Counted from the first letter of the stretch, positions 17,220-26,677 are shown. The stretch is DNA of 64,000 bases from Bacteroidota bacterium (GCA_023412765.1 JAEZBX010000250.1:15844-79843), one strand, 5' to 3'. Numbers and translations are program-made. Notes: a model not told the origin generated them from the sequence alone.

Positions 17220-17987
17220 ATGATTCGCGAATCGTTAGGCAAACAGCTTATTAAGCCCGTCGCCCATTTTCGCTACCGCGGAAAGGAACCTGGGCGCCTC
17301 GAGAATCTCAGCGACGGCGTGTTTGCACTAGCCATCACGTTGCTCCTGATATCAACGACTGCACCGACTACCTTCAATGAAATAAAGCAGTTTGTTTGGG
17401 AGCTCATTCCCTTTACCATTTGCATCGTACTTATTGTTCTGATCTGGTGGGAGCACGTTGCGTTTTTCTACAGATATGGTATTCGTGACGCGAAAATAGT
17501 TTTTCTAAATACCACTTTTCTGATCATACTACTGTTTTACGTGTATCCCTTAAAGTTTTTGTGGCGCATGCTAACGCTGTACCCACTCTCACTCATACTG
17601 GATCAGCCTGACCTCGCTGAAAACCTTTCTCCGATGTTTCGCAGCGCCAGTGATACAGCTTTATTGATGATCATTTACGGGGTTGGATTTGCTTCCGTGT
17701 TTTTGGTGCTGGCGTTGATGTATCGCCATGCCTTGCAAAAATCTGAACAACTTGAGCTAAACCGTCTCGAAGAATTTGATACACGAATAAGCATACGTAC
17801 GAATCTTCTGATGGCCTCTATACCTACGTTGTCGCTTTTGCTGGCCATTATTCTTAAAGACACGCGTCACGTTGGGTTCGTTTCCGGATTCAGCTACATG
17901 TTATACATGCCGGTAATGTTTACTCACGGGTACTTTTCGGCCAGGAAGCGAAAAAAACTGATTCTTGAGCTCGAGTCATCGGAATAA
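17220..17987 (+). CDS. TMEM175 (DUF1211) family potassium channel-like protein
   Basis: A 255-residue membrane protein with about six TM segments. The N-terminal segment RLENLSDGVFALAITLLLIS matches the first pore helix of the TMEM175 family, including the RxxxxSDGVFAxAxTLL pattern. Bacterial members form potassium-selective tetramers with a hydrophobic gate. After TM1 the segments include IPFTICIVLIVLIWWEHVAF and TTFLIILLFYVYPLKFLW. A soluble loop with charged residues follows, then two more TM segments. I chose the ATG at 17220; a TTG at 17190 would add ten residues. Conduction is inferred from the family only. Confidence 0.85.
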   Translation: MIRESLGKQLIKPVAHFRYRGKEPGRLENLSDGVFALAITLLLISTTAPTTFNEIKQFVWELIPFTICIVLIVLIWWEHVAFFYRYGIRDAKIVFLNTTFLIILLFYVYPLKFLWRMLTLYPLSLILDQPDLAENLSPMFRSASDTALLMIIYGVGFASVFLVLALMYRHALQKSEQLELNRLEEFDTRISIRTNLLMASIPTLSLLLAIILKDTRHVGFVSGFSYMLYMPVMFTHGYFSARKRKKLILELESSE

Positions 17988-18018
17988 CCCCAATATTTCG
18001 CTTTTGCAGCGGAAGAAT

Positions 18019-18540
18019 TTATTTCAGCTTTTTTAAAGTCAGCGACTTTCTGAAAAATCCCTTCTGTATAAGTGAATATAACTGTCTGGGTGAAGGATCG
18101 ATCTGATATAATTTTTTACCATCAATTTCACTGGAATCAATTTTGATCTCCTTGTTTAGATCAAGGAGATACTCATTAAAAGTTTTTTCACCGGGATCCA
18201 TAAGCAAATAAGAAAGATCTCCGCTTTTTTCTCGCTTAATGACCCTTAAGAGCCACTCCGGATTTTCATTGTCATTAAAAAAATAATAACCCCTAAATTT
18301 CTTTAGTACCAGGCTGTCGCCCAAAATTCCTTCTGTCGAATCCGACCGCATGACGTATCCCTTCGAGGTTACTACCAGCGTGTCTCTATTGTTGTCGTCG
18401 TCTACAAGGAGATACTCGCCTCTCAGCTCTCGTGGAATTTCTTTGAGCGCGGGTTTCCCTTTTGGCTGGGCCTCCCTGAACGTAATCTCCTTGCAGCATA
18501 CAAGGAAGATAAGAAATAGTAGAAAGGTTATCTTCGGCAT
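18019..18540 (-). CDS. Uncharacterised lipoprotein
   Basis: A 173-residue protein beginning at the ATG at 18540, which places a lipoprotein signal first (ITFLLFLIFLVCCKE, with the lipidated residue Cys15 or Cys16). A longer frame reading upstream to 18627 overlaps the GAF gene and lacks a sensible signal. The mature part is beta-rich and charged (LRGEYLLVDDDNNRDTLVV, then YFFNDNENPEWLL). I recognise no family. It lies 34 nt downstream of the GAF-domain gene on the same strand and could be cotranscribed. Confidence 0.7.
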   Translation of the reverse strand: MPKITFLLFLIFLVCCKEITFREAQPKGKPALKEIPRELRGEYLLVDDDNNRDTLVVTSKGYVMRSDSTEGILGDSLVLKKFRGYYFFNDNENPEWLLRVIKREKSGDLSYLLMDPGEKTFNEYLLDLNKEIKIDSSEIDGKKLYQIDPSPRQLYSLIQKGFFRKSLTLKKLK

Positions 18541-18574
18541 AAAGGATTGCACACCTAAGATAACAACTATTATC

Positions 18575-20947
18575 TTATCGGAGCTGCAATGCTTCTTCCA
18601 TATCGTGCAGGAAACCTTGAGGAACAAGTTGAGTGCTCATTCCCGGAGCGATTTGCATGCGCAGTGCGCGTAGTCCATTTGCACCAGGCAATTCTTCAAG
18701 CTCCAGGGCCTCGAGTTTACCCGTTACCAGTTTTTTGCTCATCAGGTATTTGAAGTATCGCTTATATTCCTCCTCAACCTTCGTCTGATTGTAGACTATT
18801 GCAATTTTTCCCGGCTGGGTCAATCGTTCCCCTGTATTTTTTATGTATGCCTTATCTATTCTCTTCTTCACGATCTCATAACGGATATCATATGCGCCGT
18901 CTACATCGAATTGTTTTTCATCGGCGCGAAAGCGAATCGAAATCGGCTGATCATGCACGAGAATTAATTGCGTTAAGTCAAGATCGTTTTCTAACGATGG
19001 CTTGAGCGCAGCCATTTTATGATGCACCCCTATCATCGTGAGCAACTGCCATAAGTGAAAGTTCTTGAGGTAAAAAGCATCGAATGACTGACCCTTTACC
19101 AGGGAACTGCCAACATATAAAGTAAACTCGACCCCATCTGTCTTATACTTCTCGAAGTAATGTGGAAACATTTTTTGAGCCTCCTCTTCGGCTTCGTCAA
19201 GATGTGCTGCAACGGCTTGATTGATTAAAGCAAGACTATGTTCAAATGATTTCCGGCGCTTGTATACAACACCAAACTGAGGATCAAGATGACTCCTGTA
19301 TTCATCGATATGGATCTTAAGCGATTCATGTGTCTCGAAATGCTCAATAACTGGTTTAATCTCTTCCATCAGAAATTCAAGTACATTGCTTTCGTCGCCC
19401 GAAGCCAGACCGCGCGAAATCTTTTTCAACTGTTCATCAATCTTGTACATTACTTCTTCTACCAATGGAAACCGCTGGTCAGCATAAATTTTCTTCAACA
19501 ATTCTTTCCCCAATTCAAGGTTTTCCTGAAGGTCTTTTTGGATGGCAAGATTTCGTTCGATGGAAGAGTTGCGCACATCGGCCATTCCATATAACGGGTA
19601 AACGTCCTTAAAGACAATTTCCTCCATGGAAGCCCGCGGATTGCTTCTTCGCTGGTTCAACAGGTTCATACCAGCTTCGAAGAATCTCCACTGAACACTA
19701 GGGTGGATAGCGGTGGCTTCCTCCTGAATGATTGCGCGCACTTCAGTGGCCATCTCCTCCTTCACTCTTTTTACCGCTGCCGTGAACATGGGTAACACAG
19801 TTTCAACTTTGTGCGCACTGACAGCATTCAACTTACCAGGTGTAGACGTAGCCAATTCCAGCATACCTATCGTTTCCTCACCATCCACGAGCGGGGCAAG
19901 CAATATATTTTTGATGCCGTTTTCCAGCAGCGTCTTTTCTATTTTGGAACGGTAGGGATACTCGCTAAGATTTTCAACTGTTATATAGCGCTTTTCTGTC
20001 CAGCTTCGCTCGTAGACCGAACCCGAAAAATCATTGCATGGAGAAGAAGAGACAGGCTGATCTACCAGGCTTCGCCAACCGTCGGAAGCCGAATTTGTAA
20101 CGATCAGGTTACTGGAACTATCGCAATACGCAAGACCTAATTTAATTTCTTCAATACCAAACAGTGATCTTAATTTTTGCTGAATCGTTGCAAAACTCTC
20201 TTCCTCCTCAACCGCGTTTTTCTTAAGCAAATCGTATTTGATTGAAGATAACATTTCTTGTTCGGTGACATCAACCAGGCGCATTACCATGAAGCCCTGA
20301 AACTCAAAATCCTCAGGCTTGATGTACTGCATCCAAAGATCGAGGTCATACATTTTCTCCGTCAAAAATTTCAGGACGTGTTTCTCAATTGGCTTGATCT
20401 TCCCTTTTGCAATGATTTCGCAAAATTGATGGTTGATTTCAACGCGGTATACTTTATCCAGCCCGGTAACCGAATTCCTAACCGTAAAATGAATCGGTTT
20501 TTCAACGCCAGACTTTAAATCATAGAATTTTTGAAGTATTAAAAGGTATGCTTTTACGGCCTTTCCCAATATCATGCGATTGTCTGGCAAATTTACGGTA
20601 ACGCAACTCGCGATATCTTCCAGCCGCAGACGCTGTTCAAAAGCGCGGGTAGCGTGCAGTGCCTTGAATTCAAAGGGAAACATTGCAGCTGCAATTTCGG
20701 TGTCCTCATTAGCCGGCGGAATTACAGCTGTCAGTAAGAATCTTATTAAAGGTCTGTGTTTTTCAAGAATAGATGAGTCGTGGATAGGCTGTCTTAATTC
20801 CGGTGCTCCATCAATTGCTTTCAGAAGATCCTGACCAAAGCCGGGTACTTTGCCCCCCCGTACGGCATTTTCCCAATACTCTATCAGCAGCCTGAGATTA
20901 AGCACCGTAGAGAAGGGGAATTTATCACTATTTGTAGAGTAGGTCAT
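18575..20947 (-). CDS. Large GAF-domain cytoplasmic protein
   Basis: A 790-residue protein with no signal peptide or TM segment. One GAF domain is visible at about residues 240-400 (FATIQQKLRSLFGIEEIKLG, then NILLAPLVDGEETIGMLELA). The N-terminal 200 residues are helical with no recognised domain. The C-terminal 350 residues are mostly helical (for example EVMYKIDEQLKKISRGLASG), with no histidine kinase, GGDEF, PAS or output motif. GAF domains bind small ligands or mediate dimers. Similar single-GAF proteins of about 790 residues occur in Bacteroidota as uncharacterised proteins. The ligand and function are unknown. Confidence 0.8.
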   Translation of the reverse strand: MTYSTNSDKFPFSTVLNLRLLIEYWENAVRGGKVPGFGQDLLKAIDGAPELRQPIHDSSILEKHRPLIRFLLTAVIPPANEDTEIAAAMFPFEFKALHATRAFEQRLRLEDIASCVTVNLPDNRMILGKAVKAYLLILQKFYDLKSGVEKPIHFTVRNSVTGLDKVYRVEINHQFCEIIAKGKIKPIEKHVLKFLTEKMYDLDLWMQYIKPEDFEFQGFMVMRLVDVTEQEMLSSIKYDLLKKNAVEEEESFATIQQKLRSLFGIEEIKLGLAYCDSSSNLIVTNSASDGWRSLVDQPVSSSPCNDFSGSVYERSWTEKRYITVENLSEYPYRSKIEKTLLENGIKNILLAPLVDGEETIGMLELATSTPGKLNAVSAHKVETVLPMFTAAVKRVKEEMATEVRAIIQEEATAIHPSVQWRFFEAGMNLLNQRRSNPRASMEEIVFKDVYPLYGMADVRNSSIERNLAIQKDLQENLELGKELLKKIYADQRFPLVEEVMYKIDEQLKKISRGLASGDESNVLEFLMEEIKPVIEHFETHESLKIHIDEYRSHLDPQFGVVYKRRKSFEHSLALINQAVAAHLDEAEEEAQKMFPHYFEKYKTDGVEFTLYVGSSLVKGQSFDAFYLKNFHLWQLLTMIGVHHKMAALKPSLENDLDLTQLILVHDQPISIRFRADEKQFDVDGAYDIRYEIVKKRIDKAYIKNTGERLTQPGKIAIVYNQTKVEEEYKRYFKYLMSKKLVTGKLEALELEELPGANGLRALRMQIAPGMSTQLVPQGFLHDMEEALQLR

Positions 20948-21229
20948 TCAGAGTTTTTTCTAGTGAACGAAAGTTTAAAAAAGAGGTTCTATTGGTTTGG
21001 ACGAAACTGTGACACCTATTATTCTACAAAGTGTTCTCTTTTTCCAGAAACAAGAGGCAATCGATTGCACGTCTACAACATTGGTTTATGAGAATTTCGT
21101 TAACGATATGTTAACCTTTGTTGGGTTCTGCAGCGCAAGGCCTGGTTAATGCCCCTCAGTCAACCTGAAACACTTCTCGTCCAACCATTATGGATCCTTC
21201 CGTGTCTATAGATCGTAGTTTGATAGATT
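20948..21229. other. 282-bp intergenic region, divergent promoters expected
   Basis: No ORF, hairpin terminator or RNA gene is seen. It contains TTCGTTAACGAT at 21096-21107 followed by another GTTAAC at 21110-21115. The 12-mer recurs at 49726-49737. Nothing else is assigned. Confidence 0.4.
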
Positions 21230-21946
21230 ATGCCTTTTAAGAATATAACATTCATATTTTTAGTGCTGCTGTTCGGATGCTCCATTGATGACGACCCATC
21301 TGTTGACGTTTTTACGGCTTCCTTTGATTTTAGCGAGTCGCAGAATGACTGGCATGGCGATTTTGTAGATCTTCCGGCGGGCGAGGATGATTCAGCTTTT
21401 TATGAGTTGAAGTTTGCTTACACCTCCCTTCCGCAAAATCTGGGTGGCAAAAAGTCGATTATGCTTTCGGGTAATAACCACAGCGACGACTTATTCATGT
21501 TTATCAAGCGAAAAATCACCGGCCTGGTTCCGAATACAACTTATACCTTAGTTTTTGAGGTCGAACTTGCTTCAAACGCACCGCAGGGTTCAGTGGGTGC
21601 AGGCGGCTCGCCCGGAGGAAGTGTATTTTTGAAGGCGGGAGCGAGCACTATTGAGCCTGCCAAAGTTTTACAGAATGGTCGGTGGGAGTTGAACGTGGAC
21701 AAAGGAAATCAAAGCACGCCCGGTCAACATGCAATTGTGCTTGGTGACATTGCAACACCCGGAAATACCACGGACTATACAATTATTTCAAGAAGCAACA
21801 TTGCTTATTCAGCAGCACCGGTGTTTATGGCACAAACCAATAGCAAGGGAGAGATCTGGTTACTGGTCGGAACTGACTCAGGCTTTGAAGGCATCACCAC
21901 ACTTTATTACACTAAAATAAATATCGTGTTCAGCGCTCCGTATTAA
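21230..21946 (+). CDS. Uncharacterised lipoprotein, beta-sandwich-like
   Basis: A 238-residue lipoprotein with a lipobox at Cys17 (LVLLFGCS). The mature part reads as a single beta-rich domain, SQNDWHGDFVDLPAGEDDSA, then GLVPNTTYTLVFEVELASNA and a glycine-rich loop (SVGAGGSPGGSVFLKAG), ending in alternating strands. The layout resembles carbohydrate-binding or jelly-roll modules, but no signature proves it. It is convergent with the AlkC-type gene (17 nt gap) and has no operon partner. Function unknown. Confidence 0.65.
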   Translation: MPFKNITFIFLVLLFGCSIDDDPSVDVFTASFDFSESQNDWHGDFVDLPAGEDDSAFYELKFAYTSLPQNLGGKKSIMLSGNNHSDDLFMFIKRKITGLVPNTTYTLVFEVELASNAPQGSVGAGGSPGGSVFLKAGASTIEPAKVLQNGRWELNVDKGNQSTPGQHAIVLGDIATPGNTTDYTIISRSNIAYSAAPVFMAQTNSKGEIWLLVGTDSGFEGITTLYYTKINIVFSAPY

Positions 21947-21963
21947 CAATACCAGGAATTTCA

Positions 21964-23064
21964 CTATTGAACGTTAAAACCGGTAGTTGCCAGTTCAACA
22001 CCATTAGCCATAATTCTTAACCGGTGAATTCCCTTGAAATGCACTCGGGTAGAATAGTCCGCAAAAGATTTTTTTCGCTTAAAGAGAATCGATTTTCCGG
22101 GTTCAAAGCTATCCTCCGTAATCCTGAAGATTTTCTTAGAAATGCTTCCGGTCCGCGTGACATATTCTATCATATAATCCAACCGAAACACGCATGCTGT
22201 CTTCTCTTTGCTCGCGAACTCAAACTCAAAGTTGAGATCATTTCCAATAACTACCTTATCAGTAATCCGCAGCTTCTTGATTTCTCCCTTAGCTTTGGGA
22301 TTAAGTCCGTGCAAGCGCAGGGCGGTTGCATGACCACGCTTTAAAAGCGTACGGCACCCATGTTTAATGATCCAATCGGTCTCCGGACTTATTCCTTTCC
22401 ATTCCTTAGCAATTTGAAGAGCGATGTCAGGGTAATCCTTTGCAATATCGTTAAGGTTGTTTGCAACGCTCCTCCTTACTGAATCAGACGGATCATTTTT
22501 GAGATTCTCAAGGATAGGCAGAATTGGTGAAGGATCCTTTTTCAGAAACGGAAGACCCATGCCCCAGGGCAACCGTGGTCTGCATCCTTCAGACGAAAGC
22601 CTTCTTACGGCCGCGTGCGGATGCTTCGACCACTTTAACATAACGGCCATTGTTTGTGCCGGGTACTTCTCAATGAACGGACGTATTGCGAATTCTGCGC
22701 TTATCAATTTTGTGCTTTCTTCAATTGCACGCATTGACAGGTCGAAATGATCAAGCCCATACTGTTCGATATAATCCGGAAGAAAAATAAACGGATATTT
22801 TGAACGAGTATGATTCTGTTCCTGCAAAAGTTTGCATATATACACGACGTGTTCTATTGCTTTGGGATAGTCATTCGGAAGACAGGCTCCAAAAGCTTTT
22901 GTCACGTGACGGGTACGCTGCTTGAGTTCAAGATCGGGCCAGACTTTGTCAAAGACAGCGTACACAAAACGTCGTTCACCAAAATCCGGGATAACTTTTT
23001 TTATCACCGGACACAAGGTTTCAAAAAATTGCGGATTGTACATGTATTTTAGTTGCTCGCTCAT
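21964..23064 (-). CDS. AlkC/AlkD-like DNA glycosylase with C-terminal beta domain
   Basis: A 366-residue protein of the HEAT-like-repeat DNA glycosylase family, which excises alkylated bases without flipping them. The ATG at 23064 is used; an upstream GTG would add 13 residues. The helical region (about residues 20-240) contains the family segment RRLSSEGCRPRLPWGMGLP and DPSDSVRRSVANNLNDIAKD with the usual repeat spacing. After about residue 250 a beta-rich C-terminal domain follows (LNFEFEFASKEKTACVFRLD, then YSTRVHFKGIHRLRIMANG), consistent with the Ig-like domain described for AlkC. Substrate preference (3-methyladenine or 3-methylcytosine in AlkC) is family knowledge only. Confidence 0.85.
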   Translation of the reverse strand: MSEQLKYMYNPQFFETLCPVIKKVIPDFGERRFVYAVFDKVWPDLELKQRTRHVTKAFGACLPNDYPKAIEHVVYICKLLQEQNHTRSKYPFIFLPDYIEQYGLDHFDLSMRAIEESTKLISAEFAIRPFIEKYPAQTMAVMLKWSKHPHAAVRRLSSEGCRPRLPWGMGLPFLKKDPSPILPILENLKNDPSDSVRRSVANNLNDIAKDYPDIALQIAKEWKGISPETDWIIKHGCRTLLKRGHATALRLHGLNPKAKGEIKKLRITDKVVIGNDLNFEFEFASKEKTACVFRLDYMIEYVTRTGSISKKIFRITEDSFEPGKSILFKRKKSFADYSTRVHFKGIHRLRIMANGVELATTGFNVQ

Positions 23065-23168
23065 AGTACGAAAGATGATTGATAGAGCAATTAAACCAGG
23101 CACAGTGACACCACTATGTCAGCAGCGATTTAAAAGAAATAAATTTTATTGATGTCGATGGGAAAGTC

Positions 23169-24167
23169 TCAATTGAGACGCAATTCGGTTTTCATACCCA
23201 CGATATGGTTGATCAACGCTTGTTGCCACGTAAGATCTGCATCCCACTTCGTGCCCAGGAAAACATTTCCTGAATCAATGTGCTTGAAATAGAACTTGAA
23301 AACAGGTGTGTTTCCAGGAATATTTTTTAGCTGTTGCTGTCCATCAGAATATGTAACAGACAAAAACGCGCTTTCAGACTTACTCATATCATATCCAAGC
23401 AACTCTCTGGCTACTGTACCTCGAGTGTGCACAAAAGCCATAACATAAAGGTGGCCTTGTCTTCGTAGTTCCTTCTCTGCAATTCCTGGTTCTGACATCT
23501 TGAATTTGCGCGGATAGTGGTTATTGAAAATTTCTTCCAACTCCCGATCAATCGCCTCGTCGCCAGTTTTCGGAACGGCCAGAAGGTCTACTGTTAAATC
23601 CGTCGCATAGAATTCGTTTCGCTTGCCTAATATTGGATTGATTACGGCATCGGTTTCCGGAGCATCATTGATCAATAGGTTTTCTTTCTTTTGTCCACTG
23701 GAGGCAGTTCTGCCTAATGTCTTTAGAGCCTCCGTTAGAACACGGTGTGATGTTGACCATGCCGATTGACCCGGGGTTATAATATCCTCCTTCCCTGAAT
23801 ATAAAGTGATTGTGATCCTGTACCCTTCATCTCCTTTCTCAATAAAAACCAGGTTAGTTATTTCACGCTTGATGAGGTAGTCACTAAAAGCTCTCGTGAT
23901 ATCTTTACTGGCGAACGGCTTGTCAAGTTCAAAATAAATAATTGCATCGATTCCAGCTTTTTGAAATGCCAATTGCACTTCGTTCAACTCTTTATTGGAA
24001 ATTGTGTGATGGAAGAATCCAGCCGTTCTTGTGCTAAGAAGTTTTGCAGGCAGTCCACCCTGGAGATTTAATTGATCTATCCTCTCCTTCTCTGACATCA
24101 CCGGCTGTGCGGCCAAATGCCTGGATACGAAAAGTAAAAGACAGATAATGAGACTACGCTTGAACAT
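23169..24167 (-). CDS. Exported hypothetical protein
   Basis: A 332-residue protein with a cleavable signal peptide (LIICLLLFVSRHLAAQ). The mature sequence is mixed alpha/beta with no lipobox or cysteines, and no catalytic motif I recognise. The central part (ELEEIFNNHYPRKFKM) and the C-terminal VFKFYFKHIDSGNVFLGTKW suggest a conserved Bacteroidota exported protein of unknown function. It stands alone, divergent from the M20 peptidase gene (193 nt). Confidence 0.7.
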   Translation of the reverse strand: MFKRSLIICLLLFVSRHLAAQPVMSEKERIDQLNLQGGLPAKLLSTRTAGFFHHTISNKELNEVQLAFQKAGIDAIIYFELDKPFASKDITRAFSDYLIKREITNLVFIEKGDEGYRITITLYSGKEDIITPGQSAWSTSHRVLTEALKTLGRTASSGQKKENLLINDAPETDAVINPILGKRNEFYATDLTVDLLAVPKTGDEAIDRELEEIFNNHYPRKFKMSEPGIAEKELRRQGHLYVMAFVHTRGTVARELLGYDMSKSESAFLSVTYSDGQQQLKNIPGNTPVFKFYFKHIDSGNVFLGTKWDADLTWQQALINHIVGMKTELRLN

Positions 24168-24307
24168 TGAACTGAGTAAACAACGTAAAAAAACGAAAAT
24201 TCGGGCTAATCATTTTGGATGCCAATAAAAAATCCAGCATTGCTCGTTTTATTCGGATAATCAGCTAATTAAAGCCCTCGAATTTCCACTGCAATTTTAT
24301 CATCGGC

Positions 24308-24338
24308 TTTGGTCGACAACAGTAAATTTTTACCTTGT
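24308..24338 (+). promoter_or_regulatory. Candidate promoter for the M20 amidohydrolase gene
   Basis: TTTG at 24308-24311, exactly 19 nt, then TACCTTGT at 24331-24338, close to TAnnTTTG. It ends 22 nt before the ATG at 24361. Spacing and position fit the Bacteroidota sigma factor. Confidence 0.45.
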
Positions 24339-24360
24339 TTCGTACATGAACCAATAGATT

Positions 24361-25668
24361 ATGAGGAAACTCCTTTTCACCATCACGGGCATATTCATTG
24401 CAGCTGGCGCCAGCGCGCAAACCAGTTCTAAATTACAAGCAAAGATTGAGCAGCAGGCGAAAGAAATGGAACCCAAAGTCATTGAATGGCGAAGACATTT
24501 TCATCAGTATCCCGAGCTTTCAAACCGCGAAGTTAAAACTGCAGCATTGGTCGCCGAGCATCTGAAAAAGCTGGGCATAGAAGTCCAAACCGGCATAGCT
24601 AAAACGGGTGTGATTGGATTGCTGAAATCCGGAAAGCCAGGGCCGGTGATCGCGCTTAGAGCGGACATGGACGCATTGCCAGTTACTGAACGAAATTCCC
24701 TCCCCTTCGCATCGAAGGAAAAGGCAATTTTTAACGATCAGGAAACTGGTGTGATGCATGCCTGCGGTCATGATTCGCACGTAGCAATTCTTATGGCCGT
24801 CGCGGAGATCTTGTCAAAGAACAAGGAGTCGTTAAAAGGGACTGTAAAGTTTATTTTTCAACCTGCCGAAGAAGGTCCTCCTGCGGGTGAAGAGGGCGGG
24901 GCTGGATTGATGGTAAGAGAAGGGGCTCTCGAAAATCCTAAAGTGGATGTCATCTTTGGAATGCATATCCAATCGATCAGCCCGCTTGGCAGAATTACCT
25001 ATCGACCCGCTGGAATGATGGCAGCGTCTGACTGGTTCACAATCAAGGTGAAGGGCAAGCAAAGTCATGGTGCTGCCCCATGGATGGGAGTGGATCCGAT
25101 CGCGATCTCAGCTCAAATAATAAACGGTCTTCAAACAATTGTGAGTCGACAAACCGAATTAACTAAGGAAGCTGCGGTTATAAGCGTAGGACGAATTAAT
25201 GCTGGAATCCGCGAAAATATTATTCCTGAAATGGCTGTTATGGGAGGCACCATACGTACCCTTGACGAGGATATGCAAAAGAAGATCCATGAAAAAATCA
25301 AACTGACAGCTACCAAAATAGCAGAGAGTGGAGGTGCAATTGCCGAAGTAACAATCGAAAATAAGACGCCAGTCACGTATAACGACCCCGCACTCACCGA
25401 AAAAATGGTAGCAAGTCTTGAAAAGGCCGCAGGTAAGGAAAATGTTATGCGCATTAATGCCGTTACTGGTGCTGAGGATTTCGCTTTCTTTCAACAAAAA
25501 GTGCCGGGCCTCTTCTTTTTTGTTGGTGCAATGATGCCTGAGCAGGATCCTAATACTGTTCCAGCGCACCATACTCCGGACTTTATGATCGACGAACGCG
25601 GCATGCTTGTTGGTCTAAAGGCTATGCTAAATGTCACGCTTGACTACATGAATATGCCCAGAAAATAG
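24361..25668 (+). CDS. Exported M20-family amidohydrolase
   Basis: A 435-residue zinc-dependent peptidase/amidohydrolase of the M20D (HipO/AmhX) type, which hydrolyses N-acyl amino acids or similar amides. A signal peptide (FTITGIFIAAGASAQ) sends it to the periplasm. Metal-site motifs are ALRADMDALP, HACGHDSHVA (His133 onward) and the catalytic glutamates in PAEEGPP (170-171). The dimerisation domain is at about 225-340, and a late His is in VPAHHTPDF. All key residues are present. It is followed by a sugar-isomerase-like gene in the same direction (121 nt). Confidence 0.93.
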   Translation: MRKLLFTITGIFIAAGASAQTSSKLQAKIEQQAKEMEPKVIEWRRHFHQYPELSNREVKTAALVAEHLKKLGIEVQTGIAKTGVIGLLKSGKPGPVIALRADMDALPVTERNSLPFASKEKAIFNDQETGVMHACGHDSHVAILMAVAEILSKNKESLKGTVKFIFQPAEEGPPAGEEGGAGLMVREGALENPKVDVIFGMHIQSISPLGRITYRPAGMMAASDWFTIKVKGKQSHGAAPWMGVDPIAISAQIINGLQTIVSRQTELTKEAAVISVGRINAGIRENIIPEMAVMGGTIRTLDEDMQKKIHEKIKLTATKIAESGGAIAEVTIENKTPVTYNDPALTEKMVASLEKAAGKENVMRINAVTGAEDFAFFQQKVPGLFFFVGAMMPEQDPNTVPAHHTPDFMIDERGMLVGLKAMLNVTLDYMNMPRK

Positions 25669-25789
25669 CTCCCTATCTCGTGCTATTTCCACCGGTAATA
25701 TTTCATACCTACATGGATTCAAAAGTGCTATTTTTCGGATGATGATAAATTTTCTGCACAAATGATGTGCGGTCTAAACTAACCTTAAC

Positions 25790-26626
25790 ATGAAAACAAG
25801 ACGCGATTTTCTTAAAATAACTAGTGGGCTAGCTGCGGGCGCAATGTTCTTACCCACCCTGGCAAGTGCGAAGAAGGTAAAAAATGTCGGCATTCAACTT
25901 TATAGCGTGCGCAAAGAAATGCTTGCAGACGCCGTGGGAACACTGAAGGCGCTTGCCAAAATAGGCTACAAAGAGCTTGAATCTGCGCGCAGTGAAAAGG
26001 GAAACTATTATGGCCTTCAACCCAAGGAAATTAAAAAAATTGCTGGCGATCTGGGCATGGCCGTGAAAAGCGGCCACGTGCATATTGATAAGGATTTCCA
26101 ACGGTCTATTGACTATGCGGCTGAAGCGGGCCAAAGTTATCTTGTGTGCTCATCCTTGCCGTCAAACGGCCAGACTGTCGACAACTATAAAAAGGTGGCA
26201 GAAATCTTTACAAAAGCGGCTGAAGATTGCAAGAAATCAAACCTCATTTTCGGCTATCACAATCACGAATATGAGTTTGAAAAAGAAAACGGACAAGTGC
26301 TGTATGACGTCCTGCTGGACAATACCGACCCCAAATTAGTAACCATGGAACTGGACCTTGGATGGGTAATCATTTCAGGCCACGACCCCCTGGCCTATTT
26401 TAATAAATACCCCGGCCGCTTCCCTTTGTGGCATTTGAAGGATATGGACGGGAAAAAGAAGGAAAGCACGGAATTTGGGAAAGGAGAGGTTCAAATTATC
26501 GAAATGCTTCGGAATGCCGACAAATCCGGCGTGAAACACATTTTTGTAGAGCAGGAAGAATATGCAAGCACAGCGCTTGAGAGCATGAAATATGATTTTG
26601 ACTACCTCATGAAGTTGGATTACTAA
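25790..26626 (+). CDS. Tat-exported sugar phosphate isomerase/epimerase-like protein
   Basis: A 278-residue TIM-barrel protein of the xylose isomerase-like AP-endonuclease-2 superfamily. It starts with a twin-arginine signal (KTRRDFLKITSGLAAGAMFL), so it is folded in the cytoplasm before export. Barrel segments include KNVGIQLYSVR, GYHNHEYEFEK, with the conserved HNHE metal residues, and MELDLGWV, then LWHLKDMDGK. Such Bacteroidota proteins usually act on sugars or inositol-like compounds; the substrate is unknown. A good rho-independent terminator follows at 26653. Confidence 0.88.
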   Translation: MKTRRDFLKITSGLAAGAMFLPTLASAKKVKNVGIQLYSVRKEMLADAVGTLKALAKIGYKELESARSEKGNYYGLQPKEIKKIAGDLGMAVKSGHVHIDKDFQRSIDYAAEAGQSYLVCSSLPSNGQTVDNYKKVAEIFTKAAEDCKKSNLIFGYHNHEYEFEKENGQVLYDVLLDNTDPKLVTMELDLGWVIISGHDPLAYFNKYPGRFPLWHLKDMDGKKKESTEFGKGEVQIIEMLRNADKSGVKHIFVEQEEYASTALESMKYDFDYLMKLDY

Positions 26627-26652
26627 AGCGCCTTTTTCCTTTTCGAAAGTAT

Positions 26653-26677
26653 AAATGCCCGCTGCCGGGCATTTTTG
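26653..26677 (+). terminator. Rho-independent terminator after the sugar isomerase-like gene
   Basis: A 9-bp perfect stem (AAATGCCCG / CGGGCATTT) with a 4-nt CTGC loop, running into a T-rich end. It lies 27 nt after the stop codon at 26626, on the plus strand. Confidence 0.85.

Noticed and set aside
22899..22910. Other CACGTG words (for example near 22903, 30318, 36516, 43519)
   Set aside because: They lack the flanking GTTT/AAAC arms of parS and lie in coding sequence, so they are probably chance E-box-like hexamers.
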